Shown here piece by piece: positions 42,300 through 52,230 of a stretch of 53,332 nt of DNA (its first letter is position 1; each line of letters starts with the position of its first letter). The DNA is from an uncultured Chromatiaceae bacterium (GTDB lineage Bacteria > Pseudomonadota > Gammaproteobacteria > Tenderiales > Tenderiaceae). The notes beneath the pieces were generated by a model. The model did no database searches. It saw nothing but the letters and a program-made list of their open reading frames with translations, and had not been told where the DNA came from. The stretch spans positions 1-53,332 of the forward strand of contig CALZIQ010000008.1 in assembly GCA_945787735.1 (NCBI GenBank), written 5' to 3'. The position numbers and the translations under genes were made by a program.

Positions 42300-42761
42300 G
42301 TGAAATTTATGCGAAACATCGCCGCGCTTTTTACTAAGGCAATCATTGTTGGTTTTAGTCTGTTGCCATCAACATCTGCGCTTGCTGAAGAAAAGCTTGA
42401 ACCAATCCAAAAAGGCTTGCCGCACAGTTCCAGCGAACAAATGATCAAGATGGTGCTGGGTCTGCTGTTTGTTTTAGTGCTTATCTTCTTTCTCGCCTGG
42501 CTATTTAAAAGATTTTTAGGTGTAGGTCTTATTGCCAACGCCAAACTACGTGCTATTGCAGGCGTTTCCGTCGGTCAGAAAGAACGTGTGGTGCTGGTGC
42601 AGGTAGGGGAGCGCCAGATCTTAGTGGGTGTTTCGCCGGGTCAAGTCAATATGCTACATGCGTTGGAAAAAGGTGAAGAGGTCAGGCTTTCAGATGAGCC
42701 GAACAAAGGCATGTTTGCAGAGAAGTTCAAGCAGAGTATTTCGAGGCTGGATAAAAAATGA
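42300..42761 (+). CDS. fliO: Flagellar biosynthesis protein FliO
   Basis: A 153-residue membrane protein that assists FliP ring assembly. A probable N-terminal signal segment (about 10-28, ending with ALA) and a membrane segment at about 50-70 ([22 protein letters not shown]) are followed by [26 protein letters not shown], the conserved part. GTG at 42300 with AAGGTGGGG upstream is preferred; ATG at 42309 is too far from it. Overlaps fliP by four bases. Confidence 0.93.
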   Translation: MKFMRNIAALFTKAIIVGFSLLPSTSALAEEKLEPIQKGLPHSSSEQMIKMVLGLLFVLVLIFFLAWLFKRFLGVGLIANAKLRAIAGVSVGQKERVVLVQVGERQILVGVSPGQVNMLHALEKGEEVRLSDEPNKGMFAEKFKQSISRLDKK

Positions 42762-43498
42762 AACGCTTGCTGCCATTATTATTGATGTTTATGCCTGCAG
42801 CAGTGTTTGCTCAGCCTGGCCTTGATGCCCTTTCCATGACCGTGAATCAGGATGGGACTGAGACCTACTCATTGAGTATTCAGGTCTTGATCCTGATGAC
42901 ACTAATGACTTTTATCCCAGCCGGTGTGTTGGCCATGACCAGTTTTGCCCGCATTGTGATCGTGTTGGCTTTGCTTCGTCAAGCTCTCGGCACTATGTCT
43001 ACACCGACTAATCAGATCATCGTTGGATTGGCTTTGTTTATGACCTTTTTCGTTATGGCGCCAGTGTTTGATCGTGTCTATAACGAGTCTTTCAGTCCAT
43101 ACATGAATGAGGAACTTTCCAGTGAAGATGCGCTGATGCGCGCGGCCCAGCCTTTTAAGCGTTTTATGCTTGATCAGGTGCGTGAGACCGACCTTGTCTT
43201 GTTCACCGACATGTCGGGCACTGTGGTTAACGAAGAGACATATGAGGATGTACCCTTTTCAGTGTTGGTGCCAGCATTTCTTACCAGCGAATTGAAAACT
43301 GCATTTCAGATCGGTTTCATGATTTTTATTCCATTTCTGATTATCGATCTAGTGGTAGCGAGCGTGTTGATGGCGATGGGCATGATGATGCTGTCACCGC
43401 TGATCATCTCATTACCATTCAAGATCATGATGTTTGTGTTGGTCGATGGCTGGGTGCTGATACTGGGCACGCTGGCGTCAAGTTTTTATGTAGCCTGA
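42758..43498 (+). CDS. fliP: Flagellar export gate protein FliP
   Basis: A 246-residue export gate component. A cleavable signal ([15 protein letters not shown]) is followed by four membrane segments. [30 protein letters not shown] and [28 protein letters not shown] are highly conserved. Five FliP with FliQ and FliR make the secretion pore. fliQ follows after 12 bp. Confidence 0.97.
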   Translation: MKRLLPLLLMFMPAAVFAQPGLDALSMTVNQDGTETYSLSIQVLILMTLMTFIPAGVLAMTSFARIVIVLALLRQALGTMSTPTNQIIVGLALFMTFFVMAPVFDRVYNESFSPYMNEELSSEDALMRAAQPFKRFMLDQVRETDLVLFTDMSGTVVNEETYEDVPFSVLVPAFLTSELKTAFQIGFMIFIPFLIIDLVVASVLMAMGMMMLSPLIISLPFKIMMFVLVDGWVLILGTLASSFYVA

Positions 43499-43510
43499 CG
43501 GGAGTGTGTG

Positions 43511-43780
43511 ATGACACCTGAAGTTGTTCTGGATATAGGCAGGCAGGCGCTGGAGTTATTAACTGTAATGGTGATGGTGATTTTATTGCCGGCTCTGGCA
43601 ATTGGTTTGTTGGTGAGCGTATTTCAGGCTGCCACTCAGGTGAATGAAGCTACTTTGAGTTTTATCCCGAAACTGTTGGTGACGTTTGGCGTAATCATGC
43701 TGGCAGGCCCCTGGATTCTGAATATGATGGTGAATTATATGCAGCGCCTAATCACGGATATCCCGACGGTGATAGGGTAG
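43511..43780 (+). CDS. fliQ: Flagellar export gate protein FliQ
   Basis: An 89-residue protein with two membrane segments, from MTPEVVLDIGRQALELLTVM and VNEATLSFIPKLLVTFGVIMLAGPWIL. ATG at 43511 has GGGAG six bases upstream, and gives the family's usual length; the GTG at 43508 is closer to it. Part of the FliPQR gate. Confidence 0.96.
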   Translation: MTPEVVLDIGRQALELLTVMVMVILLPALAIGLLVSVFQAATQVNEATLSFIPKLLVTFGVIMLAGPWILNMMVNYMQRLITDIPTVIG

Positions 43781-43784
43781 GTTC

Positions 43785-44558
43785 GTGAATGTCCTGTATG
43801 AGCAACTTGTCAACGAATTGATCTGGTACTTGTTGCCATTTTTCAGAGTGGCTGCGTTTATAGTCGCCGCGCCAATTTTTAGCACCAGCATGGTCCCGAT
43901 GAAAATACGGCTGATCATCGCCGTTTCCATTTCAATCGCTATCTTTCCTAGTTTGACTCCAACTAGTCAGCTTGATCCTGTTTCGTTGGATATGTTTTTG
44001 ATGATTTTGCAGCAGATTCTGATCGGTGTTTCATTAGGGTTTGTCATGCAATTCATTTTTGCTGCGGTGGTCAACGGTGGTCAGTTGATTGGAATGCAGA
44101 TGGGGCTCGGATTCGCTCAGATGATGGATCCTCAGACAGGTGTCAATGTGCCGGTGGTGAGTCAGTTCTACAATATCATTGCAGTGTTGTTGTTTTTGTC
44201 AATTAATGGCCATTTGGTGTTGTTGCAGATTGTTGCTGAAAGCTTTGACTTAATACCGGTGGATGGTTCAGGTTTGTCTATGTCAGGCATTGAGTCGCTG
44301 GTGTTCTTTTCCAGTTGGATGTTTTCGGGTGCCTTGATCATGGTGCTGCCGGCGGTGGTGTCGCTGTTGATGATTAATATGGTGATGGGGGTGATCACCC
44401 GTGCCACGCCGCAAATGAATATTTTCGCCATCGGTTTTTCCATCACTATTACCGCCGGTTTTGTGGTGATTATGGTGACCCTCTCTACAGCCTTGCCTCA
44501 GTTGGCTTTGTTGTTTAATGAGGGTTTTATGTTTATGCGCGAACTGTTGAATAGTTAA
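43785..44558 (+). CDS. fliR: Flagellar export gate protein FliR
   Basis: A 257-residue polytopic gate protein. PFFRVAAFIVAAPIFSTSMVPMKIRLIIAVS, GVSLGFVMQFIFAAVVNGGQLIGMQMGLGFAQMMDPQTG and LMINMVMGVITRATPQMNIFAIGF are hallmarks. The start is GTG at 43785, with TAGGGTAGGT before it, which is just after the fliQ stop. It ends the fliP-Q-R group. Confidence 0.96.
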   Translation: MNVLYEQLVNELIWYLLPFFRVAAFIVAAPIFSTSMVPMKIRLIIAVSISIAIFPSLTPTSQLDPVSLDMFLMILQQILIGVSLGFVMQFIFAAVVNGGQLIGMQMGLGFAQMMDPQTGVNVPVVSQFYNIIAVLLFLSINGHLVLLQIVAESFDLIPVDGSGLSMSGIESLVFFSSWMFSGALIMVLPAVVSLLMINMVMGVITRATPQMNIFAIGFSITITAGFVVIMVTLSTALPQLALLFNEGFMFMRELLNS

Positions 44559-44570
44559 CGGGCCCTAGTT

Positions 44571-45725
44571 ATGGCAGAGTCATCAGACGGTCAGGAGAAA
44601 ACCGAAGAGCCCACCCCCAAACGCCTAAACGAGGCGCGGGAAAAGGGGCAGGTGGCACGTTCGCGCGAGTTGACCACTACGATTATGTTGTTGAGCAGCT
44701 CACTTGGTTTGCTCGCCTTTGGCCCGATGATCGTATCGGGCCTGGGGACAGTGATGTTGAACAGCTTCGACATTAAGCGTGCCCATGTTTTTGACACCAA
44801 GTACATGCTTGAAACTTTTCTTGATTCGGTCTCTCATGCCTTAGTGACTATTGCTCCCTTTTTGGTATTGCTGGTGGTTGCAGCGATCACCGGTTCTATT
44901 CTAATGAGTGGCTGGAATTTCAGTGTAAAGGCCTTGGCGGTTAAGTTTTCAAAACTCAATCCGCTCTCGGGCATCAAGCGGATATTCGGGCCGCAGGGAT
45001 TAATGGAGCTGGGCAAGGCACTGGCTAAGTTTTTTGTCATTTCAGCTGTGGGTATTGTTGTGTTGTATGCCTCCACTGATCCAGTAATGGGACTTGGATT
45101 GGAACCGGTCAAGCAGGCCATCGCCCATTCGGGAGAGTTGCTTTTCTGGGGGTTTGCAGCGGTGAGTTTAGCCATGATTGTTGTCGCTGCCGCAGATGTA
45201 CCTTTTCAGCTTTGGAACCACAAACGCCAGCTTAAGATGACCAAGCAGGAGGTCAAAAAAGAAAGCAAGGATACTGATGGTAGCCCTGAACTTAAGGGAC
45301 GTATTCGTCGTACTCAGATGGAAATGGCCATGCGTCGCATGATGGAGGCGGTGCCAGAAGCAGATGTGGTGATCACTAACCCAACACACTTCTCTGTCGC
45401 CATCAAATATGATCAGGACAATATGCGCGCGCCCATTGTCGTGGCCAAGGGTGCTGACTTAGTCGCCTTTGAAATTAGAAAAATCGCCCAGGGCAATGAC
45501 GTGCCGCTGATGTCATCACCGGCACTGGCACGTGCCATTTTCTTTACCACAGAGATCGATGATGAAGTGCCAGAAGGTCTTTACCTGGCTGTGGCCAGGG
45601 TGCTGGCCTATGTCTTCCATTTGAGACAGCAGTTTGACGGCACTCATCAGGCCCAAACCGAAATGAATGATTTACCCATTCCTGAAGACATGCAGTTTGA
45701 TGCCAAAGGTAAACAGGAAAAATAG
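44571..45725 (+). CDS. flhB: Flagellar export switch protein FlhB
   Basis: A 384-residue export protein with four membrane segments (to about 215) and a cytoplasmic domain carrying the self-cleaving NPTH in DVVITNPTHFSVAIKYD. EKTEEPTPKRLNEAREKGQVARSREL begins the family. Together with FliK it controls substrate switching. The C-terminal tail extends slightly beyond the conserved core. Confidence 0.97.
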   Translation: MAESSDGQEKTEEPTPKRLNEAREKGQVARSRELTTTIMLLSSSLGLLAFGPMIVSGLGTVMLNSFDIKRAHVFDTKYMLETFLDSVSHALVTIAPFLVLLVVAAITGSILMSGWNFSVKALAVKFSKLNPLSGIKRIFGPQGLMELGKALAKFFVISAVGIVVLYASTDPVMGLGLEPVKQAIAHSGELLFWGFAAVSLAMIVVAAADVPFQLWNHKRQLKMTKQEVKKESKDTDGSPELKGRIRRTQMEMAMRRMMEAVPEADVVITNPTHFSVAIKYDQDNMRAPIVVAKGADLVAFEIRKIAQGNDVPLMSSPALARAIFFTTEIDDEVPEGLYLAVARVLAYVFHLRQQFDGTHQAQTEMNDLPIPEDMQFDAKGKQEK

Positions 45726-45740
45726 CCCAGGGAATGTAGT

Positions 45741-47846
45741 ATGGAAAACGCTAAAAGTATGCCCGCCATTTCAGACCTGATCCGCATGGGTATGGGGGTT
45801 CCGTTGATGTTGTTGATGATGCTGGGCATGATGATTGTGCCGATGCCATCATTGGGTCTGGATGCGCTGTTTACCTTTAATATCTCTCTTTCCATGATCG
45901 TGTTGTTAGCCGTGATCTATACAAGGCGACCGCTTGAATTTGCCGTGTTTCCCACTGTGTTGTTGTTGGCCACCCTGTTACGTCTGGCCCTGAATGTCGC
46001 TTCGACCCGCGTGGTGTTGTTGGATGGCCATACCGGCACCGATGCTGCCGGTAAGGTGATCGAAGCCTTTGGTGAATTTGTTATTGGTGGTAACTATGCC
46101 GTCGGTTTAGTGGTGTTCGGTATTCTGGTCATTATCAATTTTGTTGTGGTGACCAAAGGTGCCGGGCGTGTCTCTGAAGTGTCTGCGCGTTTTACTTTGG
46201 ACGCTATGCCAGGCAAGCAGATGGCGATTGATGCAGATTTGAATGCTGGCCTAATCGGACAAGAAGAAGCCCAAGTGCGGCGGCATGAGATAATCCAGGA
46301 AGCGGATTTTTATGGTTCCATGGATGGTGCCAGCAAGTTCGTGCGTGGCGATGCCATTGCGGGAATTCTGATTCTATTTATTAATATCATTGGCGGCCTT
46401 GCAATTGGTATTGCACAGCATGACATGCTGTTTGCTGAAGCGGTGCGCAATTATACTTTGCTTACCATTGGCGATGGCTTGGTGGCACAGATTCCGTCGC
46501 TGGTATTGTCAACTGCCACTGCCATCATCGTTACCCGTGTCTCCAGTTCTCAAGACATGGGCGGCCAAATTTTAGGGCAGTTGTTCGATGACCCTCGCGT
46601 GTTGATCGTCACCGCTTCTATTCTGGGGCTATTAGGTATTATTCCTGGCATGCCCAACCTGGCCTTCCTAACCCTGGCGACCGTGTTTGGCGGCAGCGCC
46701 TATTTGATGATTCAAAAGCGCCACCGCTTACAGATCGAAGCGGCAGTAGAGCCGGAGACCCCACCCGAACCCACCCCTGAGATAAAAGAGCTGGGTTGGG
46801 ATGATGTCGTGCCGGTCGACACGCTCGGCCTAGAAGTGGGTTATCGACTGATCCCGTTGGTGGATAAAAATCAGGGCGGTCAATTGATGGGTAGGATCAA
46901 AGGTATTCGAAAGAAGCTGACCCAAGACCTAGGCTTTCTTATTCCCTCAGTTCACATTCGTGACAATCTTGAATTGTCACCCAATACCTATCGCATTACT
47001 TTGCTCGGCAATACAGTTGGCGAAGCCGACATTCACCCGGATCGTGAACTGGCTATCAACCCGGGTCAGGTTTACGGCACCTTACAGGGGATTCCAGGTA
47101 AAGATCCGGCCTTTGGTTTGGATGCCACCTGGATCGAAATATCTCAACGGGAACACGCACAGACCATGGGTTATACCGTGGTAGATCCCAGCACTGTTGT
47201 GGCCACACACCTGAGCCACATCATCGCCAGTCATGGTTATGAGTTGCTCGGTCGTGAAGAGGTACAGCAACTGCTCGATAATGTCGCTAAGGTGGCGCCG
47301 AAATTGGTTGAAGGCATTGTGCCCGATATCTTACCGCTCGGTGTGGTGGTGAAAGTGTTGCAAAGTTTGTTGGATGAGGGGATTCCGATCCGCGATATGC
47401 GCCGCATCGTCGAAACATTGGCGGACGAAGGCAGCAGGAGTCAAGACCCTGCTGTTTTAACGTCACAAGTGCGAATTGCACTGGGACGTTCAATTGTTCA
47501 GCAAATCAATGGCATAGCGCCCGAGTTGGCTGTGATCACTTTGGATCCATCATTGGAACAGTTATTGCTAGAGTCAGTTAGGACTGCAGGAAGTGGTGGT
47601 CTGGGTTTAGAGCCCGGTCTGGCGGAGAACATGTTTTCTTCTCTAGGCGAGGCGACACAGCGGCAAGAGATGAATGGCCTGCCGGCAGTGTTGTTGGTCT
47701 CAGCCATGATTAGACCCGTATTGGCGCGTTTGATCAAAGGATCCATTCCTGCATTGAAAGTACTCTCGTATAACGAGATACCGGATGACAAACAGATCAA
47801 GATTGTGGCGACAGTGGGTGGACAACAAACACCAGCCCTGGCTTAA
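45741..47846 (+). CDS. flhA: Flagellar export protein FlhA
   Basis: A 701-residue export gate protein. Eight membrane segments cover about 20-330; FHIPEP-type motifs include PTVLLLATLLRLALNVASTRVVLL, VTKGAGRVSEVSARFTLDAMPGKQMAIDADLNAGLI. The large cytoplasmic domain (about 360-690) forms a nonameric ring binding chaperone-substrate complexes. No promoter of its own is seen; it follows flhB by 15 bp. Confidence 0.97.
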   Translation: MENAKSMPAISDLIRMGMGVPLMLLMMLGMMIVPMPSLGLDALFTFNISLSMIVLLAVIYTRRPLEFAVFPTVLLLATLLRLALNVASTRVVLLDGHTGTDAAGKVIEAFGEFVIGGNYAVGLVVFGILVIINFVVVTKGAGRVSEVSARFTLDAMPGKQMAIDADLNAGLIGQEEAQVRRHEIIQEADFYGSMDGASKFVRGDAIAGILILFINIIGGLAIGIAQHDMLFAEAVRNYTLLTIGDGLVAQIPSLVLSTATAIIVTRVSSSQDMGGQILGQLFDDPRVLIVTASILGLLGIIPGMPNLAFLTLATVFGGSAYLMIQKRHRLQIEAAVEPETPPEPTPEIKELGWDDVVPVDTLGLEVGYRLIPLVDKNQGGQLMGRIKGIRKKLTQDLGFLIPSVHIRDNLELSPNTYRITLLGNTVGEADIHPDRELAINPGQVYGTLQGIPGKDPAFGLDATWIEISQREHAQTMGYTVVDPSTVVATHLSHIIASHGYELLGREEVQQLLDNVAKVAPKLVEGIVPDILPLGVVVKVLQSLLDEGIPIRDMRRIVETLADEGSRSQDPAVLTSQVRIALGRSIVQQINGIAPELAVITLDPSLEQLLLESVRTAGSGGLGLEPGLAENMFSSLGEATQRQEMNGLPAVLLVSAMIRPVLARLIKGSIPALKVLSYNEIPDDKQIKIVATVGGQQTPALA

Positions 47847-47899
47847 CAGGGCGACACACAAGGACGCTACGACTGATGCGGAAACGAGGTCAGTGAACG

Positions 47900-49099
47900 A
47901 TGAAAATAAAACGTTTTTTTGCATCTGATGTGAGAAGCGCCATGCGCATGGTGAGGGAAGAGCTGGGCGAAGATGCTGTGATCCTATCAAACAGGCGCGT
48001 GAATGGTGGCATCGAGATAATCTCAGCTACCGACTATGACGAAAACATCCTGCGTCAGGATATTCAACAAGCACATGCGATAGAGGAAAATCAGGGTTTT
48101 GTGCATGCACCAAGTCAATCTGAAGCGGTTGCCGAAAAATCCAAGGAAAAACCCCAGATCATTTGGAGTCAAGAACCGACTCTTATGGAAATGCGCGGCG
48201 AGATCAAGACACTGCGTGGTTTGATGGAGACACAACTGGCCGGTCTTTCCATGCAAGAACAACAAATCCACAACCCTTTTCAATATGAACTCAAGCAGCG
48301 CCTAGCTCGATTTGGCCTTGGTAGCAGATTGACTAATGAGTTAATCGGGTCACTGACCAAAGATGGAAGCGAAGATGAATTATGGCGCCGCTTGCTGGGC
48401 AAGATCGCTGTTAAACTTTCCGTGACCGATGACGACATCCTCACACACGGCGGTGCTGTAGCATTGGTAGGCCCAACCGGTGTGGGTAAGACCACCACGG
48501 TAGCAAAATTGGCGGCACGTTTTGCCCTACGTCACGGTGCCCGCAGTGTTGCCCTAATCTCAACCGATAACTATCGCATCGGCGCACACGAACAGCTTAA
48601 GGCCTATGCCCGAATCCTCGATGTGCCGATCCGTTTTGCAAATTCGGCTGAGAACCTGCAATCCGCGTTGGATTATTTCTGCGACAAACGCCTGGTATTG
48701 ATTGATACCGCAGGTATGAGCCAGCGTGATCTGCGTTTGTCGGAACAGTTTTCTGTGCTGAATGGCGAGCGTGATCGCGTGCGATCTTATTTGGTGGCAT
48801 CAACCACCTCCCGTTTATCTGGATTGCAGGAAGTAGTGCGCGGTTACAAGAGGTTGGATTTGTCCGGCTGCATCCTGACTAAGGTGGACGAAAGTACATG
48901 TCTCGGGCATGCCCTGGATGTATTGATACAAAACCAACTGTCGGTTGCCTATGTGAGTGACGGACAACGGGTGCCGGAAGATTTGCAACCCGCCCGTGCG
49001 CATACTCTGGTGAGTCGTAGCGTGGCAGTGATGCAGGAGAGCACAGACCTGCTTGAAGATGAAATGAGTAGCATGCGCGTTGGTGAGGTTAGGCATTAA
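47900..49099 (+). CDS. flhF: Polar flagellar placement GTPase FlhF
   Basis: A 399-residue SRP-type GTPase that sets polar flagellum position. Start MKIKRFFASDVRSAMRMVREELGEDAVILSNRRV is diagnostic. G domain: Walker A GPTGVGKTTTVAKLAARF, DNYRIGAHEQL, VLIDTAGMSQRD and LTKVDESTCLG. The presence of flhF with fleN supports a polar flagellate. Stop overlaps fleN (TAATG). Confidence 0.97.
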   Translation: MKIKRFFASDVRSAMRMVREELGEDAVILSNRRVNGGIEIISATDYDENILRQDIQQAHAIEENQGFVHAPSQSEAVAEKSKEKPQIIWSQEPTLMEMRGEIKTLRGLMETQLAGLSMQEQQIHNPFQYELKQRLARFGLGSRLTNELIGSLTKDGSEDELWRRLLGKIAVKLSVTDDDILTHGGAVALVGPTGVGKTTTVAKLAARFALRHGARSVALISTDNYRIGAHEQLKAYARILDVPIRFANSAENLQSALDYFCDKRLVLIDTAGMSQRDLRLSEQFSVLNGERDRVRSYLVASTTSRLSGLQEVVRGYKRLDLSGCILTKVDESTCLGHALDVLIQNQLSVAYVSDGQRVPEDLQPARAHTLVSRSVAVMQESTDLLEDEMSSMRVGEVRH

Positions 49100-49965
49100 T
49101 GCTGATGATGGAGACACAGATGGATCAAGCAGCAGGCCTAAGAAAAGTAAATAATTCGGGGCCGGTCAGGGTGATTGCCGTTGCCAGCGGCAAGGGCGGG
49201 GTCGGCAAGACCAATGTTTCCGTCAATTTGGCAGTGGCCATGGTGGCAGAGGGCAAAAAAGTCATGCTGCTGGATGCCGATCTGGGACTGGCAAATGTGG
49301 ATATCATGCTGGGCTTACATCCCGAATATAACCTTTCTCATGTCATCAACGGTGAACGTACGCTGGAAGAGGTTATTGTGGAAGGACCGGGTGGATTACG
49401 GGTCGTGCCTGCGTCCTCTGGCACTCAGAACATGGCTGAACTCACACCGGCACAGCATGCCGGAATGATCCAAGCCTTCAGCGAAGTGGGACATGATCTG
49501 GATGTAATGATTATAGATACCGCGGCCGGCATCGCCGACTCGGTGATTAGTTTTAGTCGCGCAGCACAGGAAGTGATTGTAGTGGTGTGTGATGAACCTG
49601 CGTCCATCACGGACGCGTATGCCTTGATCAAGTTGTTAAACCGTGATTACGGAATTCAACGATTTAGGGTACTATCAAATATGGCTCACAGTATGCAAGA
49701 AGGGCGTGAGCTGTTTAATAAAATGGTAAAGGTTACTGATCGATTCCTCGATGTAACCTTGGATTTTATGGGAACCGTTCCCTATGATGAGTACCTGAGA
49801 AAGGCATTGCAGAAACAAAAAGCGGTGATTGAAGCCTATCCAAGGAGTAAAGCCGCGATGGCATTCAAGACTTTGGCAAAAAAAGCCGATAACTGGCCCA
49901 TACCCAGAAGTGCTGGAGGGCATCTGGAATTTTTTGTCGAACGATTGATACAGAGTGCACAATAA
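49099..49965 (+). CDS. fleN: Flagellar number regulator FleN/FlhG
   Basis: A 288-residue MinD-like ATPase. The deviant Walker A motif is ASGKGGVGKTNVSVNLAVAM; LLDADLGLANVDIMLGL and IIDTAAGIADSVISFSRAAQEVIVV are present. It antagonises FleQ and limits flagellar number, usually to one per pole. ATG at 49099 overlaps the flhF stop; ATGs at 49105 and 49108 are also in frame. A C-terminal amphipathic helix is expected. Confidence 0.96.
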   Translation: MLMMETQMDQAAGLRKVNNSGPVRVIAVASGKGGVGKTNVSVNLAVAMVAEGKKVMLLDADLGLANVDIMLGLHPEYNLSHVINGERTLEEVIVEGPGGLRVVPASSGTQNMAELTPAQHAGMIQAFSEVGHDLDVMIIDTAAGIADSVISFSRAAQEVIVVVCDEPASITDAYALIKLLNRDYGIQRFRVLSNMAHSMQEGRELFNKMVKVTDRFLDVTLDFMGTVPYDEYLRKALQKQKAVIEAYPRSKAAMAFKTLAKKADNWPIPRSAGGHLEFFVERLIQSAQ

Positions 49966-49983
49966 CCATGAAGGGGCGCTGCA

Positions 49984-50763
49984 ATGAATGGACTCGCAAT
50001 GTACAGCAACACTACGCAAACTACTAAGACTAAAACGACTAAAACGACTAAGACTAAAATGAATAGCAAGGATGATCTGGTTGTACAGCATGCACCGCTG
50101 GTCAAGCGCATCGCCTACCATCTGATGTGTCGCCTTCCGCCCAGTGTTCAGGCGGATGACTTGATCCAAGCCGGTATGATTGGTCTTCTCGAAGCGGCCC
50201 GGAATTATGATTCCGAACAGGGCGCCAGTTTTGAGACCTACGCAGGTATTCGAGTACGTGGTGCCATGCTTGACGAAATCCGCAAAAATGACTGGGCGCC
50301 ACGTTCAGTGCATCGCAAAGCGCGTAAGGTAGCTGAGGCAGTGCGGCAGATCGAAAGCATGAAAGGCCGCGACGCGCGTGACAACGAGGTGGCTGAAGCA
50401 CTGGAAATGTCGCTGAGTGAATATCACCAAACCTTGCAGGCAGCGAGCGGGTATCTAATGCTTAGTTTTGATGATCTAGGGGCCGACGATGAGGCGGTTG
50501 CCACCCATCTATCACAAGCCGCAGTAACGCCGTTTGATGGTTTGCAAAAAGAAGATTTCAAGCGCAGTCTGGCCGAAGCAATCGCGGGCTTGCCAGAGCG
50601 TGAACGCCTGGTCATGACGCTCTATTACGATGAAGAGCTCAACTTGCGTGAAATAGGCGCAGTGCTTGGCGTCAGTGAGTCACGCGTGAGTCAGATTCAC
50701 AGCCAAGCATTGATACGTCTGCAGGCCCGTTTGGGTCAGTGGACAAAAAATGAATCTGAATAA
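49984..50763 (+). CDS. fliA: Sigma-28 factor FliA
   Basis: A 259-residue sigma factor. Region 2 has LVVQHAPLVKRIAYHLMCRLPPSVQADDLIQAGMIGLLEAARNYD and TYAGIRVRGAMLDEIRKNDW; region 4 has LPERERLVMTLYYDEELNLREIGAVLGVSESRVSQIHSQALIRL. It should read the flagellin and second chemotaxis promoters. The ATG at 49984 with AGGGGC upstream adds a Thr/Lys-repeat N-terminus (residues 9-25) that is not typical; an internal ATG at 50059 lacks a ribosome site. Confidence 0.96.
   Translation: MNGLAMYSNTTQTTKTKTTKTTKTKMNSKDDLVVQHAPLVKRIAYHLMCRLPPSVQADDLIQAGMIGLLEAARNYDSEQGASFETYAGIRVRGAMLDEIRKNDWAPRSVHRKARKVAEAVRQIESMKGRDARDNEVAEALEMSLSEYHQTLQAASGYLMLSFDDLGADDEAVATHLSQAAVTPFDGLQKEDFKRSLAEAIAGLPERERLVMTLYYDEELNLREIGAVLGVSESRVSQIHSQALIRLQARLGQWTKNESE
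50020..50060 (+). repeat. Short in-frame tandem repeat at the 5' end of fliA
   Basis: Units of ACTAAAACG and ACTAAGACT are arranged in tandem with a nine-base period and encode repeated Thr-Lys-Thr. Any gain or loss of a unit would be in frame. It lies before the conserved sigma domain. Confidence 0.8.
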
Positions 50764-50803
50764 GTAGACATTCTTCGTCTGATCCTACCAAGTTCATGAG
50801 TGT

Positions 50804-50840
50804 GCGGTGACCGGCTTTGCCGGGCCGCATGCAGGTTTTT
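50804..50840 (+). terminator. Intrinsic terminator after fliA
   Basis: GCGG (50804-50807) pairs with CCGC (50825-50828), and CCGGC (50811-50815) with GCCGG (50819-50823) around TTT, with a small bulge. TTTTT at 50836-50840 follows after seven bases. It separates the flh-fliA unit from cheY-cheZ-cheA. Confidence 0.7.
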
Positions 50841-51028
50841 CCTATTGTTTTCCTACTTTCAGCGCCATAAATATCTTCTCCTAAAAAAACGTCCTGTTTT
50901 TCCTGGATTCAAAGCTAAATATTTCCGCACAAGTGCAGATAACAGTAAAGAGATTATCGGGCACCGATAAAGATGAACTGCCTGAAAGCTCTTTTCAAGG
51001 GTCACTAGGTAAATGGAGGTTTCTAGTC

Positions 51029-51424
51029 TTGGACAAGAACATGAAAATCCTGATTGTGGATGATTTTTCTACAATGCGTAGGATCATCAAGAATCTTTTA
51101 AGAGATTTGGGGTTTAGTAATACCCAAGAGGCAGATGATGGCAACACTGCTTTGCCAAAACTGCAAACGGGTGAGTTTGATTTCCTGGTAACTGACTGGA
51201 ATATGCCCGGCATGCAAGGGATTGATCTTCTCAAAGCGGTACGCGCCGACCCCAAATTGGCAAGCCTTCCTATTCTCATGGTTACAGCAGAAGCAAAGAA
51301 AGAGCAGATCGTTGAGGCAGCCCAGGCCGGCGTCAACGGTTACGTTGTTAAGCCTTTTACTGCAGCCACGCTAAAGGAAAAAATCGACAAGATTTTTGAG
51401 CGGATTGAAGCTAATCAGGGCTGA
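51029..51424 (+). CDS. cheY: Flagellar-type CheY
   Basis: A 131-residue response regulator very close to Pseudomonas Che[23 protein letters not shown], phosphoacceptor Asp in [52 protein letters not shown]. It binds FliM. The start is set at TTG 51029 because GGAGG at 51015-51019 is nine bases before it; ATG 51041 is an alternative. The in-frame extension to 50933 has no ribosome site and no conserved sequence. Confidence 0.96.
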   Translation: MDKNMKILIVDDFSTMRRIIKNLLRDLGFSNTQEADDGNTALPKLQTGEFDFLVTDWNMPGMQGIDLLKAVRADPKLASLPILMVTAEAKKEQIVEAAQAGVNGYVVKPFTAATLKEKIDKIFERIEANQG

Positions 51425-51453
51425 TTGAATTGCGCGAGCAAAGGGATTTAAGA

Positions 51454-52209
51454 ATGACTGAAAACGTGATTTGTAGTGATAAAGGCCTCGAGTTTGCAAA
51501 AAAACTGGTGGAGTGTATTGAGAAGGGCGATACAGAAGAAGCCACAAAAACACTGGAGGAACTTACCACGTTTCGGGAAAGCCCATTGTTTCAGGAGCTA
51601 GGCAAGCTGACCCGTGATTTGCATGACACCCTGATGGGGTTTCAGGTTGATTCCAAAATGGCATCAATGGCGCAAAATGATATTCCCGATGCCAAGGAGC
51701 GACTTAATCATGTCATCACAATGACTGAAGAGGCCGCCGACAAAACGCTTACTGCCGTGGAAAGTTCATTGTCATTAGCGGATGAGCTGAAGGAAAAGGC
51801 CTCAACACTTCAGGAAAACTGGGGCCGTTTTAGAAAGCGGGATATGGACGTGGATGAGTTTCGCTCTATGAGCGGAGAACTCGACGAGTTTTTCCAGTGG
51901 CTAAAAATCAATGGGCCTGAAATCAGCGCCAAGTTGTCAGATATTATGATGGCGCAGGGCTTTCAGGATCTGACCGGACAGATTATTCGCAGAGTCATCA
52001 TACTGGTTCAGGATGTTGAAGAAGGTCTGGTGGGCCTGATTCGAGTGTCCGGCCAAAATATGATGACGCAGTCGCAAGGAACGCAGAAGAAAGAAAAGGA
52101 CGGGCCGGATATCGAGGCGGTGGGCCCAGCAGTGCCAGGGGTCGACAAGGGTGACATCGTGTCAGGACAAGACGATGTTGATGACTTGTTATCCAGTCTT
52201 GGTTTCTGA
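51454..52209 (+). CDS. cheZ: CheY-P phosphatase CheZ
   Basis: A 251-residue CheZ. The active-site helix FQDLTGQIIRRVIILVQDVEE has Asp172 and Gln176 (equivalents of the catalytic residues), and the C-terminal VDDLLSSLGF is the CheY-docking tail. Heptad helices fill the middle. ATG 51454 is chosen over the TTG at 51430 because AGGGATTTAAGA precedes it. cheA follows at 21 bp. Confidence 0.95.
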   Translation: MTENVICSDKGLEFAKKLVECIEKGDTEEATKTLEELTTFRESPLFQELGKLTRDLHDTLMGFQVDSKMASMAQNDIPDAKERLNHVITMTEEAADKTLTAVESSLSLADELKEKASTLQENWGRFRKRDMDVDEFRSMSGELDEFFQWLKINGPEISAKLSDIMMAQGFQDLTGQIIRRVIILVQDVEEGLVGLIRVSGQNMMTQSQGTQKKEKDGPDIEAVGPAVPGVDKGDIVSGQDDVDDLLSSLGF

Positions 52210-52230
52210 GAATAACGGGGCGTTAGCAAT

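Noticed and set aside
50946-50970. TAAA...ACCGATAA before cheY as a sigma-28 promoter
   Set aside because: The spacer is 13 bases rather than 15 and the first -10 base differs; possible but not supported enough to list.
50933-51028. N-terminal extension of CheY
   Set aside because: No ribosome site, no similarity to CheY, and GGAGG at 51015-51019 fits the TTG at 51029.
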